From positions 1-64,000 of the forward strand of contig WHVA01000117.1 of the NCBI GenBank assembly GCA_015179125.1: a stretch of DNA of 64,000 nt, given 5' to 3'. Positions 42,679 through 53,454 of this stretch are shown in pieces. How positions within the stretch are numbered: position 1 is the first letter of the stretch; each line of letters begins with the position of its first letter. The translations under genes were made by a program, and so were the position numbers. Source of the stretch: Gautieria morchelliformis (lineage: Eukaryota > Basidiomycota > Agaricomycetes > Gomphales > Gomphaceae). Below the pieces are notes generated by a model. It worked only from the letters and a program-made list of their open reading frames with translations, was not told the origin of the DNA and did not search any database.

Positions 42679-43375
42679 GAGGATCAAGTCAAGCCATCGG
42701 TAAAAGGTGCAGATGGTCAGCGTGTCAAATGTATAAATACCTGGTGGAAATTTTTTTTACCAACAGATTGAAGGGCAATAAGACAAACCAGCAGTGAGAA
42801 CAAGGAGGCCCCTACGGGTTCTTGCACTAGCCCAGACATGGACATTACGCTCATCCTCATTCTGATAGCTATCGGAACGTTCATATTCCATGGAGGATGG
42901 TTTGTAGAGTGGGTTCCTACCGGCCGGCCCTTCTCTTATACTGATATCTCAATTCACGCGATGCCCTTTGTTTTTGTTGCACCTTCTCACCCAATATAAT
43001 CAATGTTTATCGCAATTCATGCGCGAAGAACTATCTGCGTGACCAAAAATACAGAGTCCGACGCTGGAGATAATAGAGATTGGCGGTGATCTCCGAGCAT
43101 GTGGCCAGCTCACGAGTCACGTCCTTCCACCCATGGAACATCGCTGGATGTCAGCCAATAGATGACAACATGCCTAGTCAAGGTCGAGAGTATGTCACCG
43201 TGGCATAAGGATGTTGACGATGCACTGTAGTTGTCCATAAAAGACTTGTCGACTGGCAAGTTGCGCGAACGGCGATTATTAGCCACCATCAACGTGTACT
43301 ATTAGTTCTTCTCAATCCTGAAAGATTACTCACCCGGACAAAGACGAATCGTGGCTAGTCTGAGCCCAGTTCGGC
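42679..43375. other. Intergenic, no gene recognised
   Basis: No supported ORF. It must contain the promoter of the HNH gene. Confidence 0.4.
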
Positions 43376-44330
43376 TCAGCTGGCTAGGACCACCGTGTTA
43401 TAGTGCGCCAGACACGCAATGTACTCCCCGGCCTGGTCGACGCAGTGCTCCCGGATGACCTGCACATTACCGTACTCGGGCAGTGACCCGCCCAGCGACA
43501 CGTGCACGCGCACAATGTGCAGGCTCCCGTCGTCGCCCGCGCTGGCGAAGCAGTGCAGCCCGTCCAGCACGCACAGCGCAGTCACGCGCGCCTGGTGCTG
43601 CACGTACGTCTACCCCGGCTTGCTCGTCACGTTGCGCTCGAGCCGCGCTGTGTCTCAGACCTTGGCCGTCGTGTCGTCGGAGCACGTCACGAAGAATGTG
43701 TGGTCCTGTGCCACCACGATCGCATCGACCGGCCCGGAGTGCGAGGGCAGGTTTGCGATGAGGGTGGCATCGGGATGGCGAGTGATGCCGTGGAAAACAA
43801 AAGAAGATTGCCGGGGCGTGCGGCGGCGGCGCACAGGACCGTCGTGTATCTTCGGTCCAAAATCATGCCCTCGCGAGAGGTATCGTGAATACAGCTGCTC
43901 TAACAGATGGTTGATCCCTGCATCCCACGGATCCGTTAAAAAAAAAAACGCGTTGAACCGTGCGTAGTACAAACCTGAAAGCCAGAGGGGACATACCAAA
44001 AGCCCCAGAGTACAATCTCGCCGAATGCAAAGACGACCGGTGTTCCACTCGTAATGTGCTAGGATTAGGAACGGGCGATGAGCGTCCGGATGCGAACAAG
44101 TCATCATTGCCGAGTGGGACACTCGGTGCCTCCAGAACGCCGACAGCATTAGTCTGGACTGACATGACGGCTGCAGGGGCCTTCTGGTTGTCGGTGCTTC
44201 CGACGTGGAGAAAGGTCCTCAGACGTAAAGATGAGCCATCAACAGCACCGGGTACTACCGAGTCGGCGGGACTAGATGATCTAACCTGTTCTGGTGGATC
44301 CGGCCCAGGCGGAGACGGGAGCTGCTAGGA
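43376..44330 (-). pseudogene. Fragment of a VPS15 (PI3-kinase regulatory subunit) gene
   Basis: On - it reads HPDATLIANLPSHSGPVDAI, DHTFFVTCSDD, then DTARLERNVTSKP, then ARVTALCVLDGLHCFASAGD and SLHIVRVHVSLGGSLPEYG. This is the WD40 start of Vps15, the scaffold kinase of the Vps34 complex. Two in-frame stops interrupt it (a TGA where the WD Trp is expected, about 43653-43655, and a TAG before TYVQH, about 43611-43613). The alignment stops near 43380, so kinase and most WD repeats are missing. Upstream Ser/Pro-rich sequence to 44330 may be linker. Base composition is markedly more GC-rich than its surroundings. Confidence 0.75.
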
Positions 44331-44608
44331 CGCGTAGAAGAGGCAGAAGTGTGCCCTTTCCTATCTGCCAGATGGGTGAGTGACGAGGCTCCGCCGCCAT
44401 TGTTTATAAATAAAAAATTTTTAAATTCCTATGAAAAAGCCTCCGTCGCCTGCTATAAAACCCGAACCCAGCATTAGCTCATTGGATTATGGGAGATGGA
44501 GGGGAACCATTATGTAATGCAAGCCTTCGCCGGAAATCGGCGAGATAGTTGATACGCTCTTCTTATGCAAGCTACAGTAAGAACTTGATTACCGCGACCA
44601 ACGACGGA

Positions 44609-45925
44609 ATGGCTGGCGACTCCGAGTATTGTGAACACATAATTTCCGAAGTTTCACGTAACCTTGGTCGTGACACCTTTGTCTTCTGGTCGAGTGTTCC
44701 TGCTTTTCTTCTGCTCGGTAAGCGTACTTGCTGTTCATAGAGAATATTCTGCCTGGCTCAACTGTGTCTAGGAGTCAATCAGAAGCTGACCGGTATGACT
44801 AGCGCAGGAATGCGTCGCTGGCTGCGCCTAGTCGATCCAATCATGCCTGACGCTAAGCTTCGACCAGTCGCTATGAGAAAGTTTGATATTTTGAGGTACA
44901 CCGTCATCCCTACAGCTGAGACGATCCCTGCACTGGACACCTCCCCCCTCCATTCTGGAGACTATGGCTTGTTTCGTCCGTTCTTTATCATTTATGATGG
45001 CTGCTATTTATTACTACCTGTTGCAGCGGTGGATTTTCAGCGTGATTGGTTCGGGAATACGGAGGCTTTGGTTATACAACCCCAAGGCTCTTTTGAGGAA
45101 TACTTGAGCATTCACGAGCATGACACCCTCACTAAGCGTGAATTGGTATGTAGGCGTCACTTATGCGTTATTACCTCCTATTACTGAGTACACCGCAGTA
45201 TACCTTTCCGCCCTCAGTTGAGCAATCTGTTCGCCTGCGAGACAGTGTGTGCTTTGTTACAGGTGCAGCCCCAGATGCGGATCTAGGTCTATCTTGGATA
45301 TTTCCACCTACCTGGGCATACTTGGTTGCTTTAGTCCACTTCAGTTCTATTGCACGTCTTGACTATAAATTCAGTTGGACAGTTGGCCTAACCCAGAAAC
45401 TTGCGATTATACGCCTTTCCCTAATGCCTCAAATGCGTGCATAATGCGAAGAGATCTGTTAAGTCTCTTCCATGCCAATGCCTTCAGCATAGATGTCGAT
45501 GTGCGCCCAAGTCTTCGCTTCGCTTTACCGCCTACGCACTTCCTCATAAATTTGACATGTATCTCAGGACAATTTTCGCATCGTTGTGTTTCGCGATATG
45601 GGTACCATCGCATATACCAAAGTCACACAACCCTGGGTGTGCAGGACCAGATGATCGATTCTTGCGTGAACACTTCCGCTGGAGTCTTCTGGTCAATCTT
45701 TTTGGTGGGGATATCAGCGAGGAGTATGACACAGACCGCGTCGTCGCAGTTATGGACCAGCTTGGTATGTTGCGTGATAGTGACAATCCGTTGGCACCTA
45801 TAGACGATCCGAGATGGGATTCCGATGTGATAGGGCAGGCGCTCTGGGAGAGCCTCATGAGGTCTACGTTTTATTCTGCTGCTGATACGCCAGAATCAAG
45901 TGAGGATAATTCTGCACTTTATTGA
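44609..45925 (+). CDS. HNH-like protein with substituted catalytic histidines
   Basis: Six exons: 44609-44717, 44772-45145, 45199-45324, 45375-45500, 45568-45601, 45645-45925, joining to 349 residues. The same block order as the HNH gene at 41527-42678 is visible: SVRLRDSVCFVTGAAPDADL, LSWIFPPTWAYL, NASNACIMRRDLLSLF, AFSIDVDDNFRIVVF. The first His of the active site is Trp here (LSWIFP versus VAHIFP) and the last is Leu (LLSLF versus VHSFF), so nuclease activity is unlikely while the fold seems kept. Function unknown. The stop is 51 bp from the 3' end of Helitron C. Confidence 0.65.
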
Positions 45926-46104
45926 AACATTGGTCAGCAACCTTGAATGCGCAGCAGATTACACTTTTACACTATACTAGCCAATAGACCCGTGCTTCGC
46001 ACCGGGTTATTTAGGGTTAACATTGCACATGGGTAGTTAATAGAATCAAAGAATTATTTGGTGAAATGAAACTACATACATTAAATACAAATGGAAATAC
46101 ATAT

Positions 46105-49100
46105 TTAATCAGGCTTCAGCAACACTTCTTTGTATACAATATTAGAAGTTTTGTTCCCCTCCCCTAAAAGAATATGGACTCTGTTCCAATTAGTGCCTCT
46201 TGACACTGCAACATACAACTGTCCATGTGAAAATACCACGTATCGCAAGTCTATGCCTACCGTGCCAAGAGACTGCCCTTGAGACTTGTTGATAGTCATG
46301 GCAAAGGCCAGCCTGACAGGAAACTGGCGACGCTGGAGCTCAAATGGCAATTGGTCTGAGGTGGGTGTCACTGTCATCCTAGGGATAAATGCAGTCTCTC
46401 CTGCAAATGGTCCTGAAATGATCCTCACAAAGAGTACCCTGTTGGTCATATTGATGAGACGCAACCTTGTACCATTGCAGAGTCCACGACCAAGGTCAAT
46501 ATTCCGAAGAAGCATGAGTACCACTCCAGGTTTAAGCCTGAGTTGAGATGGAGGAAGCCCACCCATGTTGAGTGAGTTGAGATACTCCACAGGATACACA
46601 TTGCCATCTTCATTTCCTTTGACTGAGTCTGCACTGGGATAGAGACGCTCCTCCCCAGGGAATACATTGAGCACCTCAGCATTAATCTCATCCATTTCCA
46701 TATTGCGAGGGCAAAGGATGGCACGTTCCAAAAAGTATTTGTCTTGGAGTGCCTCCCCAGTACCAATGTTAGGATAGATAGCTGCAATGAGATCTGACAC
46801 CTGTGGTCCACAGATCATGTGCTGGGGAAGTGTCAATGAATTGTCCAAAGGGAGATCCTTTCCCTGACCCACATCAGAGAGCCACTGAGCAAATTGTTCA
46901 CTCTGGGGATCATGAGGGTCGACTTGCATGTTTTGAGTAAGATGGAGGACCTTGACATGATGCCACAAAGGAGATCTTTGGATAGAAGCACCCACGATCT
47001 CCTCCTTGTTACCTCGAGGAACGACAGGCAGAGTTTGCTGGAAATCTCCACCCCAAGCCACAGTAATACCACCAAATGGACGATCTGGACGCTCTAGGAC
47101 ATCCCTGCAGGTTCTGTCGACAGCTTCAACTACATGACGATGCTGCATAGGCACCTCATCCCATATGATCAAATGGACCTGCTTGAGAAGTTCTGCCAAT
47201 GGTGAGCCTCTTTTGATGTCACATAGAGAACCCTCATGAATCAGAATTGGAATCTTGAGCATAGCATGTGATGTTCTGCCCCCAATCAGAAGCAATGCTG
47301 CAATTCCTGAAGATGCAATGCATAGGACAATAAGACCCCTTCCTCTGATAGAATGAGCCAGGGTGTTCCAGGTAAAAGTTTTGCCTGTACCACCAGGGCC
47401 ATTGACAAAGAACAGAAGACCCTCTCCATTTATGGCTGAATGGAGGATCTCATCATGGACACGCCTCTGTTCTGCATTAAGCTTGTCAATATTGGTGGCG
47501 GCTTTTTCCAGCTCTGTAGCTGGGTCATAGTCCCGCTGCTCAGCTATCCAACGGTTCCCTACCAATCCCTCCCAGTGCCCCATTATCTGTGGCATATCTG
47601 GGAACTCATCCAGAGACTTCCCCCCTGACATATGATCTTGTCAATGAGAAAGAGACCAAAGTCATAGATTTGATCATTGGTAGGATGGTGAATGCCATGC
47701 CTATTTTGAAGCTGATACTCCAGGTCATCACAAATATGCTCCTGAAACTCCTCCCAGATTTGAGCAGGCCGAGCAGGGTTACACTGAAGGAGAATAGTGA
47801 CAAATAACCTCCTGAGCTGGAAACCTGTTTGTATGTGCAGCCTCCTGAAGACACTGTGTCCACTCTGAATCATCTTCTAACAGGCCCCTTGCCAGGCATG
47901 CAGCCTTGTAAGTAGGACAAAGGTCACCATCAAATGATCTAAGCTCCTCAAATGACGTTGCACCTCTGACAACTGTAAGGAGGGTTTGCAAGTAAAAGTG
48001 CTCTCCAGAGGCTGGACTTGCAAAATGAAGGGGACCGAGACTGAAACCCCGCTGGCGAGGTTGCCACCACTTGGCTTGCTTTTTCCAAACATAGTGCTCA
48101 GGAAATTCCACATAGAGTAGTTCACGCGCCTCAGGATATCTGTCATTGGCTTCAAAATAGGCCATGAGCATGGTCTTAGCATCCTCTGCCCTCTGCAAAG
48201 CCATGCCTGGATCCATATGAGGATCAAATATCACATTGTGCTGGCCTGGCAAATGGACTGGAAGTGCCATGACAGGAGGGACCTGAACATGCATTTTATA
48301 TTCCAGCAGTCTCCAAGCACCTTCATGTGAGCTGACATAGCGTGCATCGAGGTACTGTTTAACCTCATCCCTCTCCTTATTAATGGTCATTGTGGTCCTG
48401 TCAGGCCCTTGTACATATACTTGTGAATGTACTTGATAGAGCGCACATTGAAAGTGGGTTCCACATTAATATGGCATTCAAATTCCAAGAGGAGGGTGGG
48501 ACAATAGGGAACCACGTCGCGGTTGTCCATGATGTTGCCTCTGACATTATGCTGTCTGCCATCATTAGGACGGTGATACTGTGGATAGCCATCTTCAGTG
48601 ACAGATGTCACCTCACGAAATTCCTTTGGGAAATGTTTAGAACACTTGCCCTCTGTCATGCAAGAAGCCCGAGGACGTGCTTGTCCACAGGGGCCATGAG
48701 TCATTAGATCACAAACTAATTTGTAGAGCCTTGGATGCTCTTGCTGATCAGGAAAGACAGCCCAAACCAAAGCATCCACAGCTTCCGGTGTCCTGATCTT
48801 ATCCTCCTCTTTAAACCATATGAGAAGGTGCATATGAGGGAGCCCCCGCTTCTGGAATTCGATCACATGGACACGTGCAACTGTGCGACCAAGGATACCA
48901 TCCTTCATGATACGTTTGATCAATTGCTCCTTCTTGAGATGAAAAACCCTTGCAACCAAGTCAGGACGATCACTGGGAGTCTGGCCTGGCTTGAGAGCAT
49001 CTTTGATTTCTTTCCACTGGGGGTTTGCTGTCATTGTCACAAAGACATCTGCTGGACCATGTTTCCTAGTGATTGCCATTGAATTTTGAAAATTCTCATT

Positions 49101-51571
49101 CATATCCCTGGCACTCCCAGTAAATGTAGCAGGCAAGATGACCTTTTGTCCCAAGTTAGCTGGATTGGCCTGATTGTCCTCAGGTCCAAATGTATCAATC
49201 ATCTGATTGTAGACCTCAGCTCGCAGCTCATGTTGATGGTATTTGATCCAATTTAGCTTCTGCTGTTCAGTCGCTGCCCAAGCATCCACAATGTATTGCT
49301 GAAAGAGCTTGCCAGCCAGGAAGAGAGTTTCAGCTTCACCCTCCCTTGGAAAAAGACGATAACGATAGTATTTTGACATGGTCACACGCCTGTCACTTGA
49401 AGGGTCCTCCTCCTCCTCCCCCTCCTGGCCTTGTCGTGGAAGAGCTTGGTCTATCCGTGGAATGTCCCAATCCCAGCCTGATTCACCTCTGGGAAAGAGA
49501 AGGACATAGTGTAGTGGCGCATACAAAGCATGTTCGGCCTGAATTCGTTGGAGTTCTCCACCTCTAAGCTGAATGACAATGTCTCTAGTGCCTCCAGGCA
49601 CACCTTCTCCAGGGAGCACAATGGCAATCTCATCCGCTGTAGGAATATTATATCTTCTCTGGTCTGTATGTGCTCTGTAGGTGAGTCTGGCCTCCACAGT
49701 CAACCTATCTGGCTGGTTCCTAAGCCTTTCCATCGCCTGCTGATAGATTGGAACCAATGGATTGTGAGCCTGCATCATTTCCTGGAGGTCACTTAACACA
49801 TCTGAATCCAAAGGATCAAATCTGTTATTGTGCTGCCTACGTCGCAAAGCCTCTGCTGGATCATAAAAGTAGAGCTGCGCATAGCTGGGTGCCCTATCCT
49901 GACCCTCAGCAGGAAGAAGAGCACCATGAATATGATAGAGGCCTCCCTGAATTTTGAAGACATATGGCCCAGGTCTACTCATGACCTTGTCATCTATGTT
50001 CACTCCCACAGAGACGAATGCCAGTGCAGCATTATAGTTCCGAATCTTTTCCCTAAACTGTTTTCCACGCCTGTCTTGGCTGGCCAAAAGAGTCTTTTGT
50101 TGGGTGCATTGATGCTCCTGCACCAAAATCAAGCATAATATATCCAATTTGTTGTGTGCTTTCTCAATTTCTTCTCATGTTGTTCTTGTATCATGCATCC
50201 ATTTCTCTGGTTATTTTCGAAATTTTCCACTCACTCCCTGTCTCTCTATTTCATTTTGTTATTCCTACTTTCACAAGCGGCTGCACCCAGCGGAGTCTGA
50301 AATGACTTCGACGCGCGAGCTCTTGGGCGCTAAAGGGCCGGGTAGTAGTACATGCGCAGTGAAACAGTTTCCCCCTCTCTCAGTGACAACTAAATTCACT
50401 GAGAGAGGCAAGTAAATTAGTCTAGCATTCTTTCGATTTATTAACCTAGAAATCCTCTGTAGTGAATTGTTTTCTAGGTAGTGTATAATATATTTACAGT
50501 GACAACTAAATTCACTGAGAGAGTGAATTGTTTTCTAGTCTATTCTTTTGAGCAACAAGTCCATACCTACTGCCTATAATTCCTGTCCTCTACATCTTTA
50601 GTGGTTCTGGAGGTTCCATCAACAATTCAAGGCGTATCTGGCCCTTTGAGCAACATATACCAAATTTGGGCTCAGCAATGGTAGAGTCGGCCAGACGCTC
50701 TGCCTTCCAATGCCATGCTTTACATTTTGGACATTTGTCATCCATAGCACCAAGGTCATGAGGTGCAATCTGTTTTTCAATCAAAGGGCGACGTGCTAGT
50801 GGAAGGTTTCTTAAAGGCATTGGTGGAGGCGGTGGAAGTGGAGGGGGCTGAGGAGGAGCAGGTGGATGCAGAGGGTGTGGAGGCACAGGGGGCACAGGGG
50901 CAACAGGAGGCACAGGTTGTTGTGGAGCAGGCTGATGAGGCAGTGGAAGTGGAGGGGCCCGAGGATGAGCAGGTGGATGTGGAGGCTGTGGAAGCACAGG
51001 TCGTTGTGGTGCCGGCTGCTGCTGGAGTGGCATTTGATCTGGGAGAGGTTCAGGGTTTGGATTCAATGCCTGTGCACGTCATCGTGGCCGTCCTCATTGT
51101 GGCAGAGGCATAGGATTGATATTAGCAGCCTGGGCCCGCAACAGAGCTACAGCTGCAGAGCCTATAGGGACAGGAGGAGGTGGTGCTGCCTGGGCCTGTC
51201 TTTGACGCACAGGTGCAAGAGGCATATCAGCTAACTGTTCCTGTATGGCACGTACAGCATCCCGAGGACTTAGATCAGGTGGAATGGCATTTGAAGGTCC
51301 AGCCACAGGAGGCCAAGGAATTACATTGTGCTGAGGGAGTAGAGGTCGAGAAAATGGCTGAGGAGGTGGAGGGTCAGGATTTCGAAGACGTTCTTGAGCT
51401 GCAGCGAGAACCATATCCCGACGATGCACAGAAGGGGACGTCATTGGCAACCGCTGCTGAGGCTCCAGAGCATGCTCCTCCTGCCTATCATGCTCTGGTG
51501 TAGAGGGTTCCCTTAGATTACAGTCAGTTTCAAATCAAGCCAAAATATATATATATAAAGGATACTCACAT
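46105..51571 (-). pseudogene. Inactivated Rep-helicase of Helitron C
   Basis: Same protein as Helitron B. The split start (AT at 51570-51571, intron 51512-51569, G at 51511) is conserved. Breaks in order: TGA at 51094-51096 (shared with B), a second TGA at 51079-51081 (Arg codon in B), the solo LTR after EPPEPLK, and frameshifts near 48411, 47838 and 47630. Unlike B, the proline-rich region from MNPNPEPLPDQ into the zinc-finger-like segment is in one frame, and helicase motif III is intact (GGDFQQ). Confidence 0.9.
50098..50594 (+). mobile_element. Solo LTR of the copia element
   Basis: 497 bp beginning TGTTGGGTGC and ending CTCTACA, flanked by a 5-bp target duplication TCTTT (50093-50097 and 50595-50599). 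In Helitron B the uninterrupted site reads AGAGTCTTTAGTGG on this strand. The only difference I see from the LTR at 61021-61517 is one C/T change (GACGCGCGAG versus GACGCGTGAG). It arose by LTR-LTR recombination after insertion into Helitron C. Confidence 0.95.
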
Positions 51572-52509
51572 TTTCACAATCACTGTAGCTCACGGCCAAC
51601 AATAGGGGATACCAGGGAGGCAGTCAATGTCCACCTAAACCGTCTAAATCCAATGTGTGCCACCAAACCAATCCCAGTTCACAGACCACACTGGCTATCA
51701 GAGTTGTAACTCTGGCCAGAATCAAACTGCAATGCAAGCTCCCAGTGCACAATCTAACCAACCAAACACCCAACCAAACAAATCCACCACAGATACCAGC
51801 AAGGTGGTCAATGTCCACTTAAACCGCCTAATCCAATGTGCACCACCAAACCAATCCTAGTCCACAGACCACACTGGAGTTGTAACTCTGGCCAGAATCA
51901 AACTGCAATGCAGTAGAGTATGCCAGTCCACAATACAACCAACTGACCACCCCAACTGCTCTAGGAAGGTCAGAGATTATCACAGCACAGAGCACGCCAA
52001 AAACCAAGGAGAGAATCTAAAACATTAGCTTGAAAATCCAACATACGCATTGCAAAACCTTACCAAATAGCTGCAGGGCTTGACTGAAAGAAACAGCAAA
52101 TCAGTCAGGGACCAAGCCCAAATAGGCCCCAAAAAGGCAAAGTTCCATGAGAATAAGACCATACCTAAGGAATGACAGACTGAAGAACAGATCTGGCATA
52201 AAGAAGTCAAATTGTGGCTGAAAAAGCGATATAAAACAACAAAAAATACCAGAAGGAAACAACTATAATTACCAGAGGGATTGCAGATATAAATACTTAA
52301 AATAGCAAATACAGTAGCATAACACTCACCAGAATGGAGGAGCAATAGCCAGGTAGGATGGGCAGTAGTTACAGGACCAAAGTCAACTGCAAAGAGCCTA
52401 AAAAATGCCAAAAAAAGCGAAAATATAAGAAATAAAAACATAACAAAAATAAAGAAAGGCAGATACAGTAGACCTGCAATGGCAGACAGGCAAGGTAGCA
52501 GGCACTGAG

Positions 52510-53075
52510 AGCAGGAACCTGGGTTGAAAAGAAGGAAAAAAGAGGATTAAAAAGGGAAAATTAATGGAAGAAAACACAGACCAAGGGCAGGGATGACAGC
52601 CAGGAATGGATGGAGGCAAGGAGAGGAGAAACCTGGGGTGAAAAAAAGTCAAAAAAAGCGAAAATAAATGAAGAAATAACAATAATAAAAAAGGCCAAAA
52701 AAGCGAAAATTAATGGCAAAGAAGACACCAGGGGCAGGGATGACAGCCAGGAAAGGAGGGAGGCAAGGAGAGGAGAAACCTGGGGTGAAAAAAAGTCAAA
52801 AAAAGCGAAAATAAATGAAGAAATAACAATAATAATAAAAAGGCCAAAAAAGCGAAAATTAATGGAAAAGAAGACACACCAGGGGCAGGGATGACAGCCA
52901 GGAATGGATGGAGGCAAGGAGAGGAGAAACCTGGGGTGAAAAAAAGTCAAAAAAAGCGAAAATAAATGAAGAAATACCAATAATAAAAAAGGCCAAAACA
53001 GCGAAAATTAATGGAAAAGAAGACACACCGGGGGCAGGGATGACAGCCAGGAATGGATGGAGGCAAGGAGAGACA
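52510..53075 (-). repeat. Tandem exon-intron-like units in the Helitron C leader
   Basis: Reverse-strand copy of the roughly 150-bp array at 3945-4510, with the same number of units and the same AG acceptor-like sites. Confidence 0.7.
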
Positions 53076-53309
53076 GGCAGGAGACAGAGACAGCCGGTAG
53101 CAGACACAGAGAAGGCCAGTAGCAGACAGAGAGAGAGCAGGCTGCGCAGCTAGGAACGGCACTCGCGGCTGCGCCGCTCACGTTCAAACTCAGCAAATTA
53201 TGTAACATTATTATGTAAAACACCCACAACCACCCTTCCAGCAACTTTATACTATAGACTAGGTGGATACCCGCGCTTTGCGCGGGGGTGCAAGTCAAAT
53301 GCCTCGGTA

Positions 53310-53410
53310 AGGTAAAAGGCATCAGTAAGTCTAATGCATCAGTAAGTCTAACGCATCAGTAAGTCTAACCCATCGGTAAGTCTAACATATCAGTAAGGTC
53401 AAGTGCATTG
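53310..53410 (-). repeat. 17-bp iterons near the Helitron D 3' end
   Basis: About five tandem copies of GCATCAGTAAGTCTAAC and variants (+ strand view) lie just inside the terminal hairpin. Related 18-bp copies (GCRTTTGACCTTACCGAG type) precede the same hairpin at 2190-2245, 3690-3730, 59515-59570 and 60245-60300. Helitrons B and C lack them at their 3' ends. Confidence 0.65.
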
Positions 53411-53454
53411 GGGAAAATCAAAGTAATCAATTTGCATAAAGTAGATATCAGAAA

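Larger units (their letters stand above)
45977..53258 (-). mobile_element. Helitron C (family 1, inverted near-copy of Helitron B)
   Basis: On - it runs from TCTATAGTATAAAG (ending 53258) to CTAG at 45977-45980 with the same terminal hairpin as B. The two align base for base with the coordinate relation C = 57020 - B as far as the solo LTR. It carries a 497-bp solo LTR (50098-50594), a 1-nt loss near 48411, a 2-nt loss near 47838 and a 1-nt loss in a G run near 47630. Its 5' end abuts the CTAG of Helitron D. Confidence 0.92.

Noticed and set aside
45500..45645. Frameshift in the HNH-like gene
   Set aside because: Two introns (45501-45567 and 45602-45644) restore SIDVDDNFRIVVF and PDDRFLREHF.
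10545..45976. Giant captured cargo of a single Helitron
   Set aside because: The flanking elements are oppositely oriented with both 3' ends inward. One Helitron would have a 5' end on one side. The genes are ordinary multi-exon housekeeping genes.
10545..45976. Starship-type or TIR-bounded cargo element
   Set aside because: No tyrosine recombinase (captain) or DDE transposase seen, and the inverted arms are complete Helitrons, not terminal repeats.
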